From: Bordetella parapertussis
GTDB taxonomy: Bacteria > Pseudomonadota > Gammaproteobacteria > Burkholderiales > Burkholderiaceae_C
Direction: 5' to 3'
NCBI GenBank assembly: GCA_945875935.1
Contig: CAMCNE010000076.1
Coordinates: 1-10,689 of the forward strand
DNA: 10,689 nucleotides
Positions 1 to 6,104 of the stretch are shown one piece after another. A program made the translations under genes and the position numbers. Within the stretch, counting starts at the first letter, position 1. The number at the start of each line of letters is the position of its first letter. Under the pieces are notes generated by a model, which worked only from the letters and a program-made list of their open reading frames with translations, was not told where the DNA came from and searched no databases.

Positions 1-261
1 CAAAGCATCGCGCAGGCCTATGGCTACGTGGCCACCGGGAATGCCGAACTTGGTTTTGTGGCTTGGTCGCAAATCGCCAAACAAGGCCAGGATGTCCAGG
101 GTTCCTACTGGATGGTGCCGCCATCGTTGTACGGAGAGATTCGGCAAGATGCGGTGCTGCTGAAAGCGGGCAAGGCAAACCCAGCCGCGCTGGCATTCAT
201 GGCCTATCTGAACAGCGAGCCGGCACGGCGCATCATCCGCGCCCACGGATACGCCATATGA
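1..261 (+). CDS. modA: Molybdate ABC transporter, periplasmic substrate-binding protein ModA (C-terminal part)
   Basis: The frame is open from base 1 to a TGA at 259-261, leaving about 86 residues of the C-terminal lobe; the 5' part, with signal peptide and first ligand residues, is outside the window. The piece reads like the end of ModA: a QSIAQAYGYVATGNAELGFVA stretch (glycine-rich loop near the oxyanion site in this family) and a final segment ending NSEPARRIIRAHGYAI, the usual terminal helix. ModA captures molybdate (and often tungstate) in the periplasm and delivers it to ModBC. The modB and modC genes directly downstream confirm the assignment. Tungstate preference cannot be judged from this fragment. 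Confidence 0.9.
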   Translation, partial: QSIAQAYGYVATGNAELGFVAWSQIAKQGQDVQGSYWMVPPSLYGEIRQDAVLLKAGKANPAALAFMAYLNSEPARRIIRAHGYAI

Positions 262-264
262 CCG

Positions 265-276
265 CAGAGCGCTCTG
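265..276. repeat. 12-bp perfect palindrome between modA and modB
   Basis: CAGAGCGCTCTG is a perfect 6+6 palindrome filling most of the 16-nt gap between the modA stop and the modB GTG at 278. It has no loop, so it is a poor RNA hairpin by itself, and it does not resemble the ModE box. It may be chance in GC-rich DNA. It sits where the modB ribosome-binding site should be, and no strong Shine-Dalgarno sequence is seen there. Confidence 0.4.
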
Positions 277-277
277 A

Positions 278-955
278 GTGAGTGCGGCCGAGTGGAGCGC
301 GGTGGGCCTCACCTTGCGGCTGGCCACCGTCACGACGCTGGTGCTGGTGCTTTGCGGTGCGCCGCTGGCGTGGTGCCTTGCGCGCAGCCGTTCTCCGCTC
401 AAGCCCCTGTGGGCCGCTTTGATTGCGATGCCTTTGGTGCTTCCACCCACGGTGCTGGGGTTTTATCTTTTGCTGATGCTCGGGCCACAGGGTCCCGTCG
501 GGCAGTTCACCCAAGCCATGGGTTGGGGTCGCTTGCCGTTTACCTTTGGCGGGCTGGTCGTGGCTTCGGTGATCTATTCGATGCCGTTTGTGGTGCAACC
601 ACTTCAGCAGGCTTTCGAGGCCATACCCGAGAAGGTGCTGGAGGCTGCATCAACGCTGCGCGCGGGTCCCATTGATCGGTTTTTCAGCGTGGCGGTGCCG
701 CTTGCTCGTCCCGGTTTTATCACCGCGATCTTGTTGGGATTCGCGCACACGGTGGGCGAATTTGGCGTGGTGTTGATGATCGGCGGCAGCATCCCGGGCG
801 AGACGCGGGTGCTGTCAGTTGCGATCTATGACCATGTTGAGGCCGGCGAATACCCCGCCGCACACCGGCTCGCCATCGGGATGCTGCTGTTCGCCTTCGT
901 GGTGGCGCTGGCGCTGTCTTTGGTGAACCGACCGAAGCGCGACGAACCGCAGTGA
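278..955 (+). CDS. modB: Molybdate ABC transporter permease ModB
   Basis: 225 aa, about the size of E. coli ModB. It is the inner-membrane channel subunit of the ModABC importer. About five hydrophobic segments are visible (roughly residues 9-35, 43-68, 88-110, 140-165 and 195-217). The EAA loop that docks on the ATPase lies at residues 122-145 (EAASTLRAG, then the VPLARPG end), followed by the ModB-typical GEFGVVLMIGG and IPGETR stretches. The start is GTG at 278; an in-frame TGA lies immediately upstream (275-277), so no longer start is possible. An ATG at 258 overlapping the modA stop is in another frame and yields only seven codons. The stop overlaps the modC start by 4 nt (GTGA), implying translational coupling. 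Confidence 0.95.
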   Translation: MSAAEWSAVGLTLRLATVTTLVLVLCGAPLAWCLARSRSPLKPLWAALIAMPLVLPPTVLGFYLLLMLGPQGPVGQFTQAMGWGRLPFTFGGLVVASVIYSMPFVVQPLQQAFEAIPEKVLEAASTLRAGPIDRFFSVAVPLARPGFITAILLGFAHTVGEFGVVLMIGGSIPGETRVLSVAIYDHVEAGEYPAAHRLAIGMLLFAFVVALALSLVNRPKRDEPQ

Positions 956-1656
956 TCGACATTCAACTGCGACTGAAGCGGCGCGATTTCACGCTGGACG
1001 TGGCGCTGCAACTGCCGGCTGACCAGGCCACCGCGCTGGTGGGTCCGTCGGGCTGTGGCAAGACGACGGTGCTTCGGGCCATTGCGGGGTTGTTGCGCCC
1101 GGCCGGACACGTGGTGGTCGACGACAAGGTTTGGCAAGACGACTCCACGGGGCGCTTCATGGCGGCACACCAACGTGCGGTGGGCTATGTGAGCCAGGAA
1201 GCCTCGCTCTTTGCGCATCTCGACGTGCGCCGCAACCTCGAATTTGGCTTGAAGCGCTTGGAGCCAGCCTCGCGCCGCGTGTCGCTCGAGCAGGCCGTGA
1301 CGCTGTTGAATCTCTCAGCGCTGATGTCGCGGGATACGGATGGACTTTCGGGTGGCGAGCGCCAGCGTGTGGCCGTCGCTCGCGCGTTGCTCACCAGCCC
1401 GCAACTGCTGCTGCTCGACGAGCCGCTCACTGGCCTTGATGCGCCGCGCAAGGCCGAAGTGTTGTCATGTCTGCGACGGCTGCACGAAGCGCTGGCGATA
1501 CCCGTCATCTACGTGAGTCACGCGATGGACGAGGTGCGACAACTGGCGAGCCATCTCGTGCTGATGGAGTCAGGCCGGGTGAGCGCATCGGGCCCGCTGG
1601 AAAGCGTGCTTCGCGAGGCAGGCTGCGCGAGCGTCGAAAATCAAGCGATCACCTGA
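952..1656 (+). CDS. modC: Molybdate ABC transporter ATP-binding protein ModC (short form, no Mop domain)
   Basis: 234 aa ABC ATPase that powers molybdate import through ModB. All nucleotide-binding elements are present: Walker A GPSGCGKTT at 31-39, Q-loop Gln82 in VSQEASLF, signature LSGGERQRVA from 132, Walker B LLLLDEP at 152-158, D-loop near 161-163 and switch His190 in VSHAMDE. The GTG start overlaps the modB stop. E. coli ModC is about 350 aa because of a C-terminal Mop/TOBE domain that binds oxyanion; here the protein ends about 45 residues after the H-loop with no such domain, and no continuation is visible in other frames because the SUI1 gene starts 23 nt later. It is ModC by context and sequence, though a related sulfate- or tungstate-type ATPase cannot be strictly excluded. 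Confidence 0.92.
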   Translation: MIDIQLRLKRRDFTLDVALQLPADQATALVGPSGCGKTTVLRAIAGLLRPAGHVVVDDKVWQDDSTGRFMAAHQRAVGYVSQEASLFAHLDVRRNLEFGLKRLEPASRRVSLEQAVTLLNLSALMSRDTDGLSGGERQRVAVARALLTSPQLLLLDEPLTGLDAPRKAEVLSCLRRLHEALAIPVIYVSHAMDEVRQLASHLVLMESGRVSASGPLESVLREAGCASVENQAIT

Positions 1657-1679
1657 CAACTCCGCCGAGAGCTCATCAA

Positions 1680-2042
1680 ATGAAAAACCGCAGCGCCGAA
1701 GGAGGTCTTGTCTACTCGACCGACAGCGGTCGAATGTGCCCAGGTTGCCGTCAACCGATGGCAGCCTGCCGGTGCGCTGCTGAGTCCAGCCCCCCAAAAA
1801 CGGACGGCATTGTTCGCGTATCGCGCGAGACGCAGGGACGCAAGGGCAAGGGCGTCACGGTGGTTCGCGGATTGCCGCTGGACATGGATGCTCTGGACAA
1901 GACCGCTCGCGAACTGAAGGCTGCCTGCGGATCGGGTGGCACCGTGAAGGACGGCGCGATCGAGATCCAGGGCGATCACCGTGATCGCATCGTGCTGTTC
2001 CTGCAAGCCGCCGGCTTGACGGTCAAACGCTCTGGCGGCTGA
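1680..2042 (+). CDS. yciH: SUI1/eIF1-family translation factor, YciH-like
   Basis: 120 aa. The C-terminal two thirds (about residues 43-120) is a SUI1 domain with the family hallmarks GRKGKGVTVV, LKAACGSGGTVKDG and IEIQGDHRD. E. coli YciH shares this domain and is reported to influence initiation fidelity. The N-terminus has the YciH-like LVYSTDSGR followed by a cysteine cluster absent from E. coli YciH: Cys20, Cys23, Cys30 and Cys32 (CxxC-x6-CxC), possibly a small metal site. I chose ATG 1680 because the conserved LVYST segment follows soon after it; the open frame extends back into modC without similarity. A GAGAG stretch about 8 nt upstream can serve as ribosome-binding site. It lies 23 nt after modC and 4 nt before the thioredoxin-like gene. 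Confidence 0.92.
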   Translation: MKNRSAEGGLVYSTDSGRMCPGCRQPMAACRCAAESSPPKTDGIVRVSRETQGRKGKGVTVVRGLPLDMDALDKTARELKAACGSGGTVKDGAIEIQGDHRDRIVLFLQAAGLTVKRSGG

Positions 2043-2046
2043 TGCG

Positions 2047-2427
2047 ATGAGTGCCGCCTCGCCAGCCCCAGCGCCTGACATCCGGCTCACGGTGGCCTGT
2101 CTGTGCGCGCAATGGTGTCGCACCTGTGATGGCTATCGCGAGGTGTTCGATCAGGTGTTGTTGGCCCTTGATGATGCGGGCGTGCAGGGGCTTTGGGTCG
2201 ACGTCGAGGATCAGGCCGATGCCATGGGCGCGATAGACGTCGAGAACTTTCCGACCTTGCTCATGGCCCGCGGCGACGAGGTCTTGTTCTTCGGCCCGGT
2301 CACCCCGCACGCGCAAACACTGCAGCGGCTGATCCATGCGGCGCTGCATGGGGGGCTCAGCCTCGATCGACGCTCGGTCGACCCCGCCGTGCTCGAGTTG
2401 CCGGCACGTCTCAGGGTGCACCGCTGA
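2047..2427 (+). CDS. Thioredoxin-family protein with a WCRTC active site
   Basis: 126 aa thioredoxin-fold protein. The active-site motif is WCRTC at residues 23-27 (Cys24, Cys27) in place of the classical WCGPC, and the cis-proline is Pro69 in NFPTLL. Two further cysteines (Cys18, Cys20) lie on the strand before the active site. No signal peptide or membrane segment is visible, so it is probably cytoplasmic. The non-GP dipeptide between the cysteines implies a redox potential unlike that of Trx1, and the partner is unknown. The ATG lies 4 nt after the SUI1-family stop, so the two are surely co-transcribed and perhaps coupled. The last 25 residues (RRSVDPAVLELPARLRVHR region) extend beyond the core fold. 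Confidence 0.88.
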   Translation: MSAASPAPAPDIRLTVACLCAQWCRTCDGYREVFDQVLLALDDAGVQGLWVDVEDQADAMGAIDVENFPTLLMARGDEVLFFGPVTPHAQTLQRLIHAALHGGLSLDRRSVDPAVLELPARLRVHR

Positions 2428-2451
2428 CGCGGTGCGGTGGTGACTTGCGCA

Positions 2452-2485
2452 GTTCGTGACCCGGCGTTGGGCGCACGCCACGAAC
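2452..2485 (+). terminator. Possible stem-loop after the mod/SUI1/thioredoxin unit
   Basis: In the 111-nt gap between the thioredoxin-like gene and the metallophosphoesterase gene, GTTCGTG (2452-2458) pairs with CACGAAC (2479-2485). Inside it GCGT (2464-2467) pairs with ACGC (2475-2478), leaving a 5-nt bulge and a 7-nt loop. It is followed by AATTCCTT, only weakly U-rich, so this would be an imperfect intrinsic terminator. It could equally be an mRNA end structure or chance. I see no clear promoter in the rest of the gap. Confidence 0.3.
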
Positions 2486-2538
2486 AATTCCTTGCGCCGC
2501 CACCAGCACGTCACATTTGGCCGGGACACTCGTGACCC

Positions 2539-3450
2539 ATGCAGATTGATCAGCCCTTTTTCAAGGCATGGTCGGAGTCCCCGGGCTCCTTCTCTGCATC
2601 TGACGGCGGTGACGACAGCAGCGAGGGAAAGCTGAAGTTCCGCACGGTCTGGATTTCAGACGTGCACTTGGGCACCCCGGGTTGTCAGGCGCAGGCCCTG
2701 CTCGACTTTCTGAAGAACTTCGAAAGCGACCATCTGTTTCTGGTCGGCGACATCATCGACGGCTGGCAGTTGCGGCGCAACTGGTACTGGCCGCAGGCTC
2801 ACAACGACGTGGTTCAAAAACTGCTGCGCAAGGCCCGCAAGGGCACGCAGGTTGTTTTCATCCCCGGCAATCACGATGAGTTTGCGCGGCGTTACCTCGG
2901 GCACAACTTTGGTGGCGTGGACGTTGCCGAGGAATGGCTGCACGAGACGGCCGACGGCCGCAAACTGTGGATCACCCACGGTGACCTGTTCGACGGCGTG
3001 ATCCAGTGCGCGCGCTGGCTGGCGCATGTGGGCGACACCGCCTACACCTTCGTGCTGAAGTTGAACCAGCACCTCAATTCGTTGCGCGCGCGCATGGGCT
3101 TGCCGTACTGGTCGCTTTCGCGCTACCTCAAGTTCAAGGTCAAGCGCGCGGCCAGCTATGTCGGAGATTTCGAACTCGCAGTCGCTCGCGAGGCTCGCAA
3201 GCGAGGCGCCCACGGTGTGGTGTGCGGCCACATTCACCATGCCGAACTGCGTGAGATCGATGGCATCACCTATGCCAACGATGGTGACTGGGTTGAAAGC
3301 CTGACCGCGCTGGTCGAGCATGCCGATGGGCGTTTGGAAATCATCGATTGGTCAGATCGTGCCCACCCCACCCGTAAAGTGGCCCCTGAGGTCCCGTCTC
3401 GGGTGCCTGCCGGCGAATCTGCCGGGGTGACGGCAGGGGTTTTGTCCTGA
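2539..3450 (+). CDS. LpxH-like metallophosphoesterase (UDP-2,3-diacylglucosamine diphosphatase family)
   Basis: 303 aa calcineurin-like phosphoesterase of the YbbF/LpxH type. The dinuclear metal-site motifs are all present: SDVHLG (Asp41, His43), VGDIIDGW (Asp71), PGNHDE (Asn111, His112), THGD (His147) and GHIHHAE (His231, His233). LpxH cleaves UDP-2,3-diacylglucosamine to lipid X in lipid A synthesis at the inner membrane. This protein is longer than E. coli LpxH (about 240 aa), with an acidic/serine-rich N-terminal extension of about 34 residues and a low-complexity Ala/Gly/Pro/Val tail after residue 275. It may therefore be an LpxH-like paralogue (LpxH2 type) with another nucleotide or lipid substrate. 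ATG 2539 is the only plausible start; the ribosome-binding site is weak. It is 34 nt upstream of ppk1. Confidence 0.85.
   Translation: MQIDQPFFKAWSESPGSFSASDGGDDSSEGKLKFRTVWISDVHLGTPGCQAQALLDFLKNFESDHLFLVGDIIDGWQLRRNWYWPQAHNDVVQKLLRKARKGTQVVFIPGNHDEFARRYLGHNFGGVDVAEEWLHETADGRKLWITHGDLFDGVIQCARWLAHVGDTAYTFVLKLNQHLNSLRARMGLPYWSLSRYLKFKVKRAASYVGDFELAVAREARKRGAHGVVCGHIHHAELREIDGITYANDGDWVESLTALVEHADGRLEIIDWSDRAHPTRKVAPEVPSRVPAGESAGVTAGVLS
3419..3443 (+). terminator. Possible weak intrinsic terminator inside the end of the metallophosphoesterase gene
   Basis: CTGCCG (3419-3424) and CGGCAG (3431-3436) form a 6-bp stem with a 6-nt loop, followed by GGG and TTTT (3440-3443). It lies within the last codons of the phosphoesterase gene and just upstream of the putative ppk1 promoter. 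The short U tract makes termination partial at best. CTGCCGG also occurs as a direct copy at 3407-3413, which offers an alternative pairing with the right arm. Confidence 0.35.
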
Positions 3451-3472
3451 GGGCTGCGCCGAGCAAGTTACC

Positions 3473-3478
3473 TAAAAT
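3473..3478 (+). promoter_or_regulatory. Putative -10 element of ppk1 (leaderless layout)
   Basis: TAAAAT matches five of six bases of the sigma-70 -10 consensus. It is separated from the ppk1 ATG (3485) by only CGGCCG, so a start point about 7 nt downstream would fall on the A of the ATG. No Shine-Dalgarno sequence precedes the ATG, which fits a leaderless message. I see no good -35 hexamer 16-18 nt upstream, so the call rests on the -10 box and its position. Confidence 0.45.
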
Positions 3479-3484
3479 CGGCCG

Positions 3485-5626
3485 ATGTCTACCGACCGCT
3501 TAGCCGAACCAGCCCCCGACGGGGTATTCCCGATCCCCACGATCACCCCCGATGACCCAGCGCTCAGACTGGGTCGCGAAACATCCATCCTCGAGTTCAA
3601 CCGGCGCGTTCTGGCGCAAGCCTTGCGCCCTGACGTACCGCTGCTTGAGCGCTTGCGCTACATCTGCATCGTCTCGTCGAACATCGACGAATTTTTCGAG
3701 GTCCGCTTTGCCGATTACCTGGAAGCTTCGCGGTTGCCCGGCGCGGGCGTTTCCGACCGTGATGTCGAGACCATCACCGAAGATGCGCATCGCCTGATTG
3801 ACGATCAGTACGCCGTCTTCAATGACGAGCTGATGCCGCTGCTCGAGCGCGAAGGCATCGTGATCCTGCGCCACGCCGACCGAACCGAAGCGCAGCGAGA
3901 GTGGGTCAACCAGTTCTTTCAGAAACAGGTGCGGCCATTGCTCGTGCCCATCGGGCTGGACCCTTCGCATCCCTTCCCGCTGGTGGCCAACAAGGCGCTG
4001 AACTTCATCGTGCGCCTGGGCGGCAAGGACGCCTTCGGCCGCGAGAACACCATCGCCATCGTCAAGGTGCCACGGGTGCTGCCGCGCGTGATCCGGCTGC
4101 CCGAGAAGCTGGTGCCGGGCAAGCAGGGTTTTGTGCTGTTGACCAGTGTGATCCGCGCGCACCTCGAAGAGTTGTTTCCGGGGCGCGAGATGGAGGCGTT
4201 TTCACAGTTTCGGGTGACGCGTGATTCCGATCTCGAAGTCGATGAGGACGACGTCAAGAACCTGCGCCAGGCCCTGCGATCGGGTTTGAGTTCTCGCCAC
4301 TTCGGCCAGGCGATCCGGCTTGAGGTCGTCAACACCTGTCCGGCGTCACTGTCGGAGTTCTTGCTGCGCCAATTCGAGCTGCCGCAAGGCGCGCTGTACC
4401 GGGTCAACGGGCCGGTGAATCTGGTGCGGCTGAACCAGCTGATCGATCAGGTGGTGGACCGCTCATCGCTGCAGCACTTGCGATTTACAGCCCACGAGGG
4501 TGCCTGGCCGGAAAAGCGCTTGCCGCGCAACCAGTCGATGTTCGAGAGTCTGGCTCGTGGCGACGTGCTGCTCCATCACCCTTTTGAATCCTTCGATCCG
4601 GTGGTGCAGTTTCTGCGCGAGGCCGTCAACGACCCCGCCGTGCTGGCGATCAAGCAAACCATCTACCGCACCGGCAGCGAGTCGCCGCTGATGGATCTGC
4701 TGATCGAGGCGGCACGACGTGGCAAGGAAGTGATGGTGGTGGTCGAGCTGAAGGCGCGCTTCGATGAAGAGGCCAATATCAACTGGGCCGAGCGGCTCGA
4801 GGCGGTGGGCGCTCAGGTGGTCTACGGCGTGGTCGGCATGAAGACGCACGCCAAGCTGCTGCTGGTCACCCGCCGTGAGCCCACCAGCCACGGCCAGCGC
4901 CTGCGCCGCTATGCGCACCTGTCGACCGGCAACTACAACCCGAAGACGGCGCGTCTGTACACCGATGTCGGCTATCTGACGGCCGACGCCGAACTGACCG
5001 CCGATGTCGATGCGGTTTTCCAGCAACTGGCCAGCCTGGGCACCATGAAACCCTTGCGCCAGATGCTGCAGGCTCCGTTCACGCTGCACCGCTGGCTGAT
5101 ACAGACCATCGACAAGGTGGGCGAGGCCGCTCGCAAGGGCGCACCGGCGCGCATCGTCGTCAAGATCAACGCACTGACCGATGCGCCCTTGATCGAAGCG
5201 CTGATCCGAGCCGGCCAGGCGGGTGCCGAGATCGACCTGATCGTGCGTGGTGCTTGCGTGCTGCGCCCGGGTGTGCCCGGTGCCACCGAACGCATCCGGG
5301 TGCTCTCGGTGGTCGGGCGATTCCTTGAGCACTCGAGGGTGATGTACTTCCGCTGGGGCACAGGCCAGGACGATGAAGCGCTTTACTTGTCGAGCGCCGA
5401 CTGGATGAGCCGCAACATGATGCGGCGCATCGAAGTGGCCTGGCCAGTGAAGGATGCGGCGCTGCGTCAGCGGTTGATCGATGAGTGTCTGGTGCCTTAC
5501 CTGCACGATCGGCGCGACGCATGGATGCTCAACAGCGATGGTACGTACCAGCGCATCGACAGCGCCGGCGTGTGCGCGCAGCAGGCGCTGGTGCGACGAG
5601 GCCGTTCGGCCTCGTTGGGGGGATGA
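3485..5626 (+). CDS. ppk1: Polyphosphate kinase 1
   Basis: 713 aa, slightly longer than E. coli PPK1 (688 aa). It reversibly transfers the gamma-phosphate of ATP to growing inorganic polyphosphate through a phosphohistidine intermediate. By analogy with E. coli the N domain is about 22-126, head 127-341, C1 342-522 and C2 523-707. Visible hallmarks are SILEFNRRVL and SSNIDEFFEVR near the N-terminus; Arg395 in IYRTG and Arg425 in LKARFDEEANI (ATP/metal site); MKTHAK with His455, the expected autophosphorylated residue; HLSTGNYNPKTARLYTD; and His616 in EHSRVMYF, the second essential histidine. ATG 3485 gives a normal N-terminus; a -10-like box lies 6 nt before it. sixA follows after 4 nt, and ppx, encoding the opposing activity, is convergent with the pair. 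Confidence 0.97.
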   Translation: MSTDRLAEPAPDGVFPIPTITPDDPALRLGRETSILEFNRRVLAQALRPDVPLLERLRYICIVSSNIDEFFEVRFADYLEASRLPGAGVSDRDVETITEDAHRLIDDQYAVFNDELMPLLEREGIVILRHADRTEAQREWVNQFFQKQVRPLLVPIGLDPSHPFPLVANKALNFIVRLGGKDAFGRENTIAIVKVPRVLPRVIRLPEKLVPGKQGFVLLTSVIRAHLEELFPGREMEAFSQFRVTRDSDLEVDEDDVKNLRQALRSGLSSRHFGQAIRLEVVNTCPASLSEFLLRQFELPQGALYRVNGPVNLVRLNQLIDQVVDRSSLQHLRFTAHEGAWPEKRLPRNQSMFESLARGDVLLHHPFESFDPVVQFLREAVNDPAVLAIKQTIYRTGSESPLMDLLIEAARRGKEVMVVVELKARFDEEANINWAERLEAVGAQVVYGVVGMKTHAKLLLVTRREPTSHGQRLRRYAHLSTGNYNPKTARLYTDVGYLTADAELTADVDAVFQQLASLGTMKPLRQMLQAPFTLHRWLIQTIDKVGEAARKGAPARIVVKINALTDAPLIEALIRAGQAGAEIDLIVRGACVLRPGVPGATERIRVLSVVGRFLEHSRVMYFRWGTGQDDEALYLSSADWMSRNMMRRIEVAWPVKDAALRQRLIDECLVPYLHDRRDAWMLNSDGTYQRIDSAGVCAQQALVRRGRSASLGG
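5596..5615 (+). other. 8-bp perfect hairpin at the ppk1/sixA junction
   Basis: ACGAGGCC (5596-5603) pairs perfectly with GGCCTCGT (5608-5615) around a GTTC loop. It lies in the last ppk1 codons and ends just before the GGGGGGA stretch (5617-5623) that is the likely sixA ribosome-binding site. No U tract follows, so it is not a standard intrinsic terminator. It could stabilise the ppk1 mRNA end or tune sixA translation. Confidence 0.6.
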
Positions 5627-5630
5627 GCCG

Positions 5631-6098
5631 GTGGATCTGATCTTGTGGCGACACGCCGAGGCCCATGTCATCAAGGAAGGCCAGACGGACCTGGAGCGTG
5701 CGCTCACCACCAAGGGTGAGCGGCAGGCCCAACGGATGGCCGAATGGCTGAGTCAGCGCATGGCGCACACGACGCGCATCCTGGTCAGCCCGGCACTGCG
5801 CTGTCAGCAAACGGCCAAGGCATTGGGCAGGAATTTCAAGACGGTCGATGCGCTCGGGCCTGAGCACAGTGCTCAAGACTTGCTTGCGGCAGCGCGCTGG
5901 CCTGAATCGACAGAGCCGGTGCTGGTGGTTGGCCACCAGCCCACACTGGGTCTGGCGGCGGCCCTGCTGATGACCGAACTGCCTCAGCCCTGGTCGGTGA
6001 AAAAGGGAGCGGTGTGGTGGCTGCGCGACCGCGATCGTGTTCGCGATGAAGGCGCCCAGGTGGTGCTGCTGGCGGTGCAGTCCCCCGACTTTCTTTAA
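5631..6098 (+). CDS. sixA: Phosphohistidine phosphatase SixA
   Basis: 155 aa histidine-phosphatase-superfamily protein, close to E. coli SixA (161 aa). The catalytic motif LWRHAEA gives Arg7 and nucleophile His8; the second conserved histidine is His102 in VVGHQPTLG; SPALRCQQTA supplies the middle arginine region. SixA removes phosphate from phosphohistidine, for example on ArcB or on proteins of the nitrogen phosphotransferase system in E. coli. The start is GTG 5631: it puts RHA at residues 7-9 as in the family and has GGGGGGA 7 nt upstream. The open frame continues upstream inside ppk1 without similarity. It is 4 nt after ppk1 and so likely translated in tandem with it. Confidence 0.93.
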   Translation: MDLILWRHAEAHVIKEGQTDLERALTTKGERQAQRMAEWLSQRMAHTTRILVSPALRCQQTAKALGRNFKTVDALGPEHSAQDLLAAARWPESTEPVLVVGHQPTLGLAAALLMTELPQPWSVKKGAVWWLRDRDRVRDEGAQVVLLAVQSPDFL

Positions 6099-6104
6099 AA
6101 GGGG

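Noticed and set aside
1467..1679. Upstream extension of the SUI1-family frame into modC
   Set aside because: Arg/Gly-rich out-of-frame translation of modC; the YciH-like N-terminus begins right after ATG 1680.
2656..3321. 221-codon open frame on the - strand opposite the metallophosphoesterase
   Set aside because: The + strand frame carries every catalytic motif of the family; the antisense frame shows no domain and arises from codon bias.
5481..5630. Upstream extension of sixA into ppk1
   Set aside because: SixA proteins place RHA within the first ten residues; GTG 5631 satisfies this and has a G-rich ribosome-binding site.
4463..5713. 416-codon open frame on the - strand opposite ppk1
   Set aside because: Antisense shadow of a high-GC gene: low-complexity His/Gln/Arg-rich translation, no recognisable domain, and it lies wholly opposite clear ppk1 and sixA coding sequence.
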